NCBI GenBank assembly: GCA_013141175.1
Contig: JABFRN010000001.1
Coordinates: 62,001-126,000 of the forward strand
Length of the DNA stretch: 64,000 nucleotides
Origin: Lysobacter sp.
GTDB lineage: Bacteria > Pseudomonadota > Gammaproteobacteria > Xanthomonadales > Xanthomonadaceae
Direction: 5' to 3'
The notes under the pieces: generated by a model
The model's database searches: none
Seen by the model: the letters and a program-made list of their open reading frames with translations, nothing else
What the model was told of the DNA's origin: nothing
Made by a program: the position numbers and the translations under genes
Shown here: positions 59,977 to 64,000 of the stretch, in pieces
How the letters are laid out: each line of letters begins with the position of its first letter
How positions within the stretch are numbered: the first letter of the stretch is position 1

Positions 59977-61767
59977 TCAATAGACGCGCGGCTTGGGCGG
60001 AACGACTTCGACATCGTCGCTCAGCGTGTACATGTGCACCGGGCGGTAGTCGATGCGGGTATTGCCGGCATCGTCCACCCAGCACAAGGTGTGCTTGTGC
60101 CACTGCTGGTCGTCGCGGTCCGGGAAGTCCTCGCGCGCGTGGGCGCCGCGGGATTCCTTGCGGTTTTCAGCGGAAACAATCGTGGTCAAGGCCTGGCCGA
60201 GCAGGTTCTGCAGCTCGAAGGTTTCGACCAGATCCGAGTTCCAGACCAGCGAACGGTCGCTGACCTTCACATCGGCGAACAGGGCATTGATCTCGCGGAT
60301 CTTGCGCACGCCATCCGACAGCGTTTCGCCGGTACGGAACACAGCGGCGTCGTTCTGCATCGTGCGCTGCATCTTGTCGCGGATCACCGCCGTCGGCGTG
60401 CCGCCGCTGGCATTGCGCAACTTGTCGAGGTTCGCCAGCGACTTGTCGCAGGCATCGCCGGCAAGCGTCTTGTGCGTCGCGCCCGGCTTGATCGTTTCGG
60501 CGCAGCGATTGGCGACCGCGCGTCCGAACACGACCAGGTCGAGCAGCGAGTTCGAGCCCAGACGGTTCGCACCATGCACCGACACGCAGGCGGCTTCGCC
60601 GATGGCGTACAGGCCCGGCACCACCTCATCGGGATTGCCGTTCTTCAACTGCACGACTTCGCCGTGGTAGTTGGTCGGAATGCCGCCCATGTTGTAGTGC
60701 ACGGTCGGAATGACCGGGATCGGCTGCTTTTCCACATCGACACCGGCGAAGATCCGCGCGCTTTCGGCGATGCCGGGCAGCTTTTCGTGGATGTCTTTCG
60801 GGTCGAGATGGGTGAGATCGAGGTGGATGTGATCGGCATCCGCGCCGACGCCGCGACCTTCGCGGATTTCGATGGTCATCGAGCGCGAAACCACGTCGCG
60901 CGACGCCAGATCCTTCGCATTCGGCGCGTAGCGCTCCATGAAACGCTCGCCCTTGCTGTTGCGCAGGATGCCGCCTTCGCCGCGCACGCCTTCGGTGATC
61001 AGGCAACCGGCACCGTAGATGCCGGTGGGGTGGAACTGCACGAACTCCATGTCCTGCAGGCCAAGGCCGGCGCGCAGGGCCATGCCGCCGCCATCGCCGG
61101 TGCAGGTGTGCGCGGAAGTCGCCGAGAAATATGCGCGACCATAACCGCCGGTCGCCAGTACCACGCCCTGCGAACGGAACAGGTGCAACGTGCCTTCGGC
61201 CATGTCGAGCGCGAGCACGCCGCGGCAGGCGCCCTCCTCGTCCATGATCAGATCGAGCGCGAAGTATTCGATCATGAAGCGCGCATCGTGGGCGAGCGAC
61301 TGCTGGTAGAGGGTATGCAGGATCGCGTGACCGGTGCGGTCGGCGGCGGCGCAGGTGCGTTGCGCGGTGCCCTTGCCGTAGTGCGTGGTCATGCCGCCGA
61401 ACGGACGCTGGTAGATCTTGCCGTCTTCGGTGCGCGAGAACGGCACGCCCTGGTGTTCGAGTTCGATGATCGCCGGAATGGCTTCACGACACATGTATTC
61501 GATGGCGTCCTGGTCGCCCAGCCAGTCCGAACCCTTGATGGTGTCGTAGAAATGGAAGCGCCAGTCGTCTTCGCCCATGTTGCCGAGCGCGGCGGAGATC
61601 CCGCCCTGCGCCGCGACCGTGTGCGAGCGGGTCGGGAATACCTTGGTGATGCACGCGGTCTGCAGGCCTTTCTGGGCGAGTCCGAAGGTGGCGCGCAACC
61701 CGGCGCCACCGGCGCCGACCACGATCATGTCGTATTTGTGTTCGGTGATCTTGTATGCAGAGGTCAT
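59977..61767 (-). CDS. sdhA: Succinate dehydrogenase flavoprotein subunit
   Basis: A 596-residue SdhA, the FAD subunit that oxidises succinate. The Rossmann start has [17 protein letters not shown], and [15 protein letters not shown] carries the His for covalent FAD. Further marks are [30 protein letters not shown] and [20 protein letters not shown] with the active-site Arg. The C-terminal domain ends with the [12 protein letters not shown]-type block. ATG at 61765-61767 starts the conserved protein; the frame running to 62193 is the shadow of sdhD. sdhD lies 20 bases upstream. Confidence 0.97.
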   Translation of the reverse strand: MTSAYKITEHKYDMIVVGAGGAGLRATFGLAQKGLQTACITKVFPTRSHTVAAQGGISAALGNMGEDDWRFHFYDTIKGSDWLGDQDAIEYMCREAIPAIIELEHQGVPFSRTEDGKIYQRPFGGMTTHYGKGTAQRTCAAADRTGHAILHTLYQQSLAHDARFMIEYFALDLIMDEEGACRGVLALDMAEGTLHLFRSQGVVLATGGYGRAYFSATSAHTCTGDGGGMALRAGLGLQDMEFVQFHPTGIYGAGCLITEGVRGEGGILRNSKGERFMERYAPNAKDLASRDVVSRSMTIEIREGRGVGADADHIHLDLTHLDPKDIHEKLPGIAESARIFAGVDVEKQPIPVIPTVHYNMGGIPTNYHGEVVQLKNGNPDEVVPGLYAIGEAACVSVHGANRLGSNSLLDLVVFGRAVANRCAETIKPGATHKTLAGDACDKSLANLDKLRNASGGTPTAVIRDKMQRTMQNDAAVFRTGETLSDGVRKIREINALFADVKVSDRSLVWNSDLVETFELQNLLGQALTTIVSAENRKESRGAHAREDFPDRDDQQWHKHTLCWVDDAGNTRIDYRPVHMYTLSDDVEVVPPKPRVY

Positions 61768-61787
61768 GGCTGCCTTGTTGAGAGCCG

Positions 61788-62186
61788 TCAGGCCAGAAGG
61801 GCGATACGGCCGATCGCGTAGAGAGAAGCGAGCGCGCCCAGCGCGCAGGCGAACGTGATCAGCAACTGCAGGAAGATCTCGGTCGGACGATGGTGGAAAT
61901 AATCCTCGATCACCACCTGCAGCCCGAGCCGCGCGTGCCAGAACAGGCTGATCGCGAACAGCGCCAGGGCGATGGCGTTCATCGGCTTCGCCAGCGCGGC
62001 CTGCACCTGGGTGTGGTCGGCGCCGACCAGCGCGACGATCATGCCGAGGATCCACGGCGCGAGCAGCGCCAGAAACACGGCGGTGACGCGCTGCCACCAG
62101 AAATGAGCGGTGCCGGACTTCGCCGAACCCAGGCCATGGGCACGGCCGACCGGCGTACGGAAATCGGGTGAAGGGGACTTGCTCAT
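61788..62186 (-). CDS. sdhD: Succinate dehydrogenase membrane anchor SdhD
   Basis: A 132-residue anchor with three membrane helices. [20 protein letters not shown] covers the first, the conserved [16 protein letters not shown] carries the haem b His and the Asp-Tyr pair near the quinone site, and the last helix is [19 protein letters not shown]. It overlaps sdhC by ATGA. Confidence 0.93.
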   Translation of the reverse strand: MSKSPSPDFRTPVGRAHGLGSAKSGTAHFWWQRVTAVFLALLAPWILGMIVALVGADHTQVQAALAKPMNAIALALFAISLFWHARLGLQVVIEDYFHHRPTEIFLQLLITFACALGALASLYAIGRIALLA

Positions 62187-62572
62187 GCGCCACCCCGCAT
62201 CGCGAAGAACCAGATCGCGGCGGTGGACACCACGGTCAGCGCCGCAACGGTGTAGCCGGATTTGTAGACCTGCGGAATCTGGAAACCCCAGCCCGCATCC
62301 CACAGCAGGTGACGGATCCCGTTGAGCAGGTGGTACATCAGCGCCAGCGAGAACCCGAACAGCGCCAGCTTGCCGAACGGCGAAGCGAGGCATGCTGCGG
62401 CGCGATCGTAGGCATCACCGCCCTGTGCCACCGCCAGCAACCACCACGCCAGCACGAACGCACCGAAGGAAAGGACGATGCCGCTGATGCGATGCAGGAT
62501 CGACATCACGGTGGTGATCTGCTTCCGGTAAATCTGCAGATGCGGCGACAAAGGACGTGCGCGGTTGCTCAT
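62183..62572 (-). CDS. sdhC: Succinate dehydrogenase cytochrome b556 subunit
   Basis: A 129-residue SdhC with three membrane helices. [27 protein letters not shown] in short blocks is the family's first signature; the second, [14 protein letters not shown], holds the haem b His. It starts 47 bases after the SDHAF4-like gene and overlaps sdhD. Confidence 0.94.
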   Translation of the reverse strand: MSNRARPLSPHLQIYRKQITTVMSILHRISGIVLSFGAFVLAWWLLAVAQGGDAYDRAAACLASPFGKLALFGFSLALMYHLLNGIRHLLWDAGWGFQIPQVYKSGYTVAALTVVSTAAIWFFAMRGGA

Positions 62573-62619
62573 TCGTGTGGCACCCAGATCGGGGAAGGGG
62601 TTGCACTTCAAAACGGTTT

Positions 62620-62787
62620 TCAGAAATCGATGCAGCGGCCGTTCTTTTCCCAGTCGCCGAAACGCGTCGGGTCGGGGCCATCGCGGCCCCCGATCTCCTT
62701 GGCACCGATGCACTGCTCCGGCACGGATGGCTCGGTCGGCACCGCATCGGGACGGGGTTCGGGAATGGGAACGGTTTCGCCTATCAT
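62620..62787 (-). CDS. SDHAF4-like (DUF1674) succinate dehydrogenase assembly factor
   Basis: A 55-residue gene too short for most ORF calls. Its C-terminus, GPDPTRFGDWEKNGRCIDF, is the signature of DUF1674/SDHAF4, which in eukaryotes binds FAD-loaded SDHA to guard it before assembly. The N-terminal half is Pro/Glu-rich and unconserved. AGGA lies eight bases before the ATG at 62785-62787. It heads the sdhCDAB run and is divergent from ygfZ with only 39 bases between. Confidence 0.9.
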   Translation of the reverse strand: MIGETVPIPEPRPDAVPTEPSVPEQCIGAKEIGGRDGPDPTRFGDWEKNGRCIDF

Positions 62788-62826
62788 GCGCTGATTCCTG
62801 AACTCGGTAGTTTAAGTCCCGCCCCC

Positions 62827-63762
62827 ATGCCGAACAACCCGCAAACGCTGTCGACGTCGTGGTTCGCCTTGCCCGACCATCGTCTAATGGCGCTGAACGG
62901 CCGTGATGCGGTCGCGTTCGCCCAAGCGCAAACCATGAACGATGTCGCTGCACTGCGCGACGGCGAGTGGCATTGGAACGGCTGGCTGACGCCAAAAGGG
63001 CGTGTGATCGCCCTGTTCGCGCTGATCCGGCTCGACGCCGATACGTTGTGGATGCTGCTGCCGGATGCGGACGCCGACGCAATGGCCACGCAACTGCGCC
63101 GTTTCGTGTTCCGCAGCAAGGTCGCGATCGCGGTTCGCGGAGATCTGCATGTCGCCGGCAGGCTCAGCGCGTCAGATCTGGCCTCAGGCAACCATTGGGC
63201 CGGTGATGCCACCGATCTGATCGAACTGGACTGCAGCGGCGATCTTGGCAACGGACACCCGGGCAGGAGCCTGCGGATCACGACCGCGGCGGCAGCGTCC
63301 GAGGATGCCGCAGGCATCGCGGCTTGGCACCGCGCCGACCTCGAACACGGTTGGCCGCGTCTGGAAGCCGGTCAATCCGGGCTGTGGACACCGCAGCAGC
63401 TCTCTCTGGAGCGGTTGCGCGCCTACAGCGTCAAGAAGGGCTGCTACCCCGGCCAGGAAATCGTCGCGCGTACCCACTTCCTGGGGCAGGCCAAGCGCGG
63501 ACTGGCGCTGATCCGTACGGCGATGCCGCTGTCGCCCGGGGCCGAACTTTCTTCGGGCGGTGTCGTGGTGGGGACAGTGATCAGCACCCGCAACGACACG
63601 GCGCTGGCGGTATTGCCGTTCGACCTCCACCCGCAAGCCATTGATCTCCAAGCCCTTGATGCCCAGGCCATCGCTTCGCTCGCGCCGCAGAAAGGCGAAA
63701 GCCCCGCGCTTGGCGGGGCTTTCTGGAAGATCGAGCCGCTGCGCCCCGGTCTGGCGCGCTGA
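62827..63762 (+). CDS. ygfZ: Folate-binding YgfZ protein (tRNA-modifying/Fe-S related)
   Basis: A 311-residue YgfZ, a GcvT-like folate-binding protein needed for some Fe-S enzymes. The signature Lys-Gly-Cys-Tyr-x-Gly-Gln-Glu is KGCYPGQEIVARTHFLG with Cys206. The ATG at 62827 precedes SWFALPDHRLMALNGRDAVAF, the usual first block. It diverges from the complex II run, which fits a shared need for Fe-S cluster upkeep. Its last codons overlap a strong hairpin (63697-63723). Confidence 0.92.
   Translation: MPNNPQTLSTSWFALPDHRLMALNGRDAVAFAQAQTMNDVAALRDGEWHWNGWLTPKGRVIALFALIRLDADTLWMLLPDADADAMATQLRRFVFRSKVAIAVRGDLHVAGRLSASDLASGNHWAGDATDLIELDCSGDLGNGHPGRSLRITTAAAASEDAAGIAAWHRADLEHGWPRLEAGQSGLWTPQQLSLERLRAYSVKKGCYPGQEIVARTHFLGQAKRGLALIRTAMPLSPGAELSSGGVVVGTVISTRNDTALAVLPFDLHPQAIDLQALDAQAIASLAPQKGESPALGGAFWKIEPLRPGLAR
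63697..63723 (-). terminator. Terminator-like hairpin inside the 3' end of ygfZ
   Basis: GAAAGCCCCGC and GCGGGGCTTTC form a perfect 11-bp stem with a 5-base loop, within ygfZ and 62 bases past the stop codon of the gene at the right edge, read on the minus strand. It may terminate that gene; in ygfZ it codes for residues about 291-299. Confidence 0.55.
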
Positions 63763-63784
63763 GCGGCCGGAACGCCATGCAACG

Positions 63785-64000
63785 TCAGATCAGCGAGCGT
63801 GTACCCATGCTCTGCCGGTCCTGTTCCTGCGTCATCTGATAGGACTGCTGGCGCTCCTGCGACTGCGTCTGCTGCTGGCGCTGCTCGTTCATGCGGTTGA
63901 TTTCCTGCAGATTCTGCTCGGCCGACTGGGTCAATTCCTGGGTCGGCACCGCATGGGTGCGTACGGTCGGGCTGTTCGGATCGCCTTGATAGAGGATCGC
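63785..64000 (-). CDS. Probable type IV effector, C-terminal XVIPCD-like tail (5' part beyond window)
   Basis: The last 71 codons of a gene entering from the right. The visible protein begins AILYQGDPNSPTVRTHAV, continues with a TQELTQSAEQNLQEIN segment and ends in a stretch very rich in glutamine (NEQRQQQTQSQERQQSYQ) before TRSLI. This layout, a VQGDP-like strand, a helix with an EQS-type motif and a Gln-rich tail, is that of XVIPCD, the VirD4-binding secretion signal of Xanthomonas type IV effectors. Such effectors usually carry a toxin domain further upstream, which lies outside this window, as would an immunity gene. It is convergent with ygfZ. Confidence 0.65.
   Translation of the reverse strand, partial: AILYQGDPNSPTVRTHAVPTQELTQSAEQNLQEINRMNEQRQQQTQSQERQQSYQMTQEQDRQSMGTRSLI

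Overview
The window is GC-rich, densely coding bacterial chromosome. Gene content and order point to a gammaproteobacterium of the order Xanthomonadales (Lysobacteraceae/Xanthomonadaceae, a Lysobacter, Luteimonas or Pseudoxanthomonas-like organism). Evidence for this is the VirB7 lipoprotein with an extra globular C-terminal part as in the Xanthomonas bacteria-killing type IV secretion system, a glutamine-rich effector tail at the right edge, the NAD-type isocitrate dehydrogenase, the sdh-sdhE-ygfX-lolCD gene order and many hairpin repeats in the gaps. I see no rRNA, tRNA, CRISPR array, integrase or transposase.

Layout. 1-8 kb: the start of a CinA C-terminal (PncC) gene, a lipoprotein with one haem c motif, a TonB-dependent receptor and mutS. 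8-19 kb: the accessory part. It holds a membrane-anchored double AAA+ (Clp-like) protein whose C-terminus resembles release factor RF2 without its catalytic GGQ domain, a small cysteine-rich exported protein, a DUF937 protein, a TIR-STAND-TPR receptor-like protein, katG with a candidate OxyR site, and a 0.56-kb inverted-repeat element with compensatory stem changes. 19-29 kb: a UDG-superfamily protein, a PadR/membrane-sensor pair, a periplasmic cyclophilin, a phosphoesterase coupled to a Ser/Thr kinase-UspA fusion, isocitrate dehydrogenase, an AhpD-like/glutaredoxin pair, BepA and a VapBC-type toxin-antitoxin pair.

29-37.6 kb is a phosphate and polyphosphate block: phoB (with a candidate Pho box), phoR, ppk1 and ppx, then a glycosyltransferase overlapping a PAP2 phosphatase. 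37.6-43 kb holds a nitrilase/GNAT pair and creB-creC-creD with a cre tag ahead of creD. 43-50.5 kb: rlmJ, DUF808, two small conserved genes, mfd and a histidine phosphatase lipoprotein.

50.6-55.3 kb encodes the outer-membrane core of a type IV secretion system plus one ATPase (virB7-8-9-10-11) without virB1-6 or virD4. 55.9-62.8 kb is one long minus-strand run: sdhF-like, sdhC, D, A, B, a MAPEG protein, sdhE, ygfX, lolC, lolD. This joins complex II, its FAD-insertion factors and lipoprotein export. ygfZ, the Fe-S-related folate protein, diverges from it. The last 216 bases encode the C-terminal tail of a probable type IV effector (XVIPCD-like), which gives the secretion system a plausible substrate about 8 kb away.

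The strongest candidates for something undescribed are the Clp-RF2-like fusion (8189-11545), the TIR-STAND-TPR gene (12915-15332), the structured inverted repeat (18033-18596), and the repeat family whose GTAGG end supplies the stop codons of three genes. All family assignments rest on reading motifs by eye; no database search was run.
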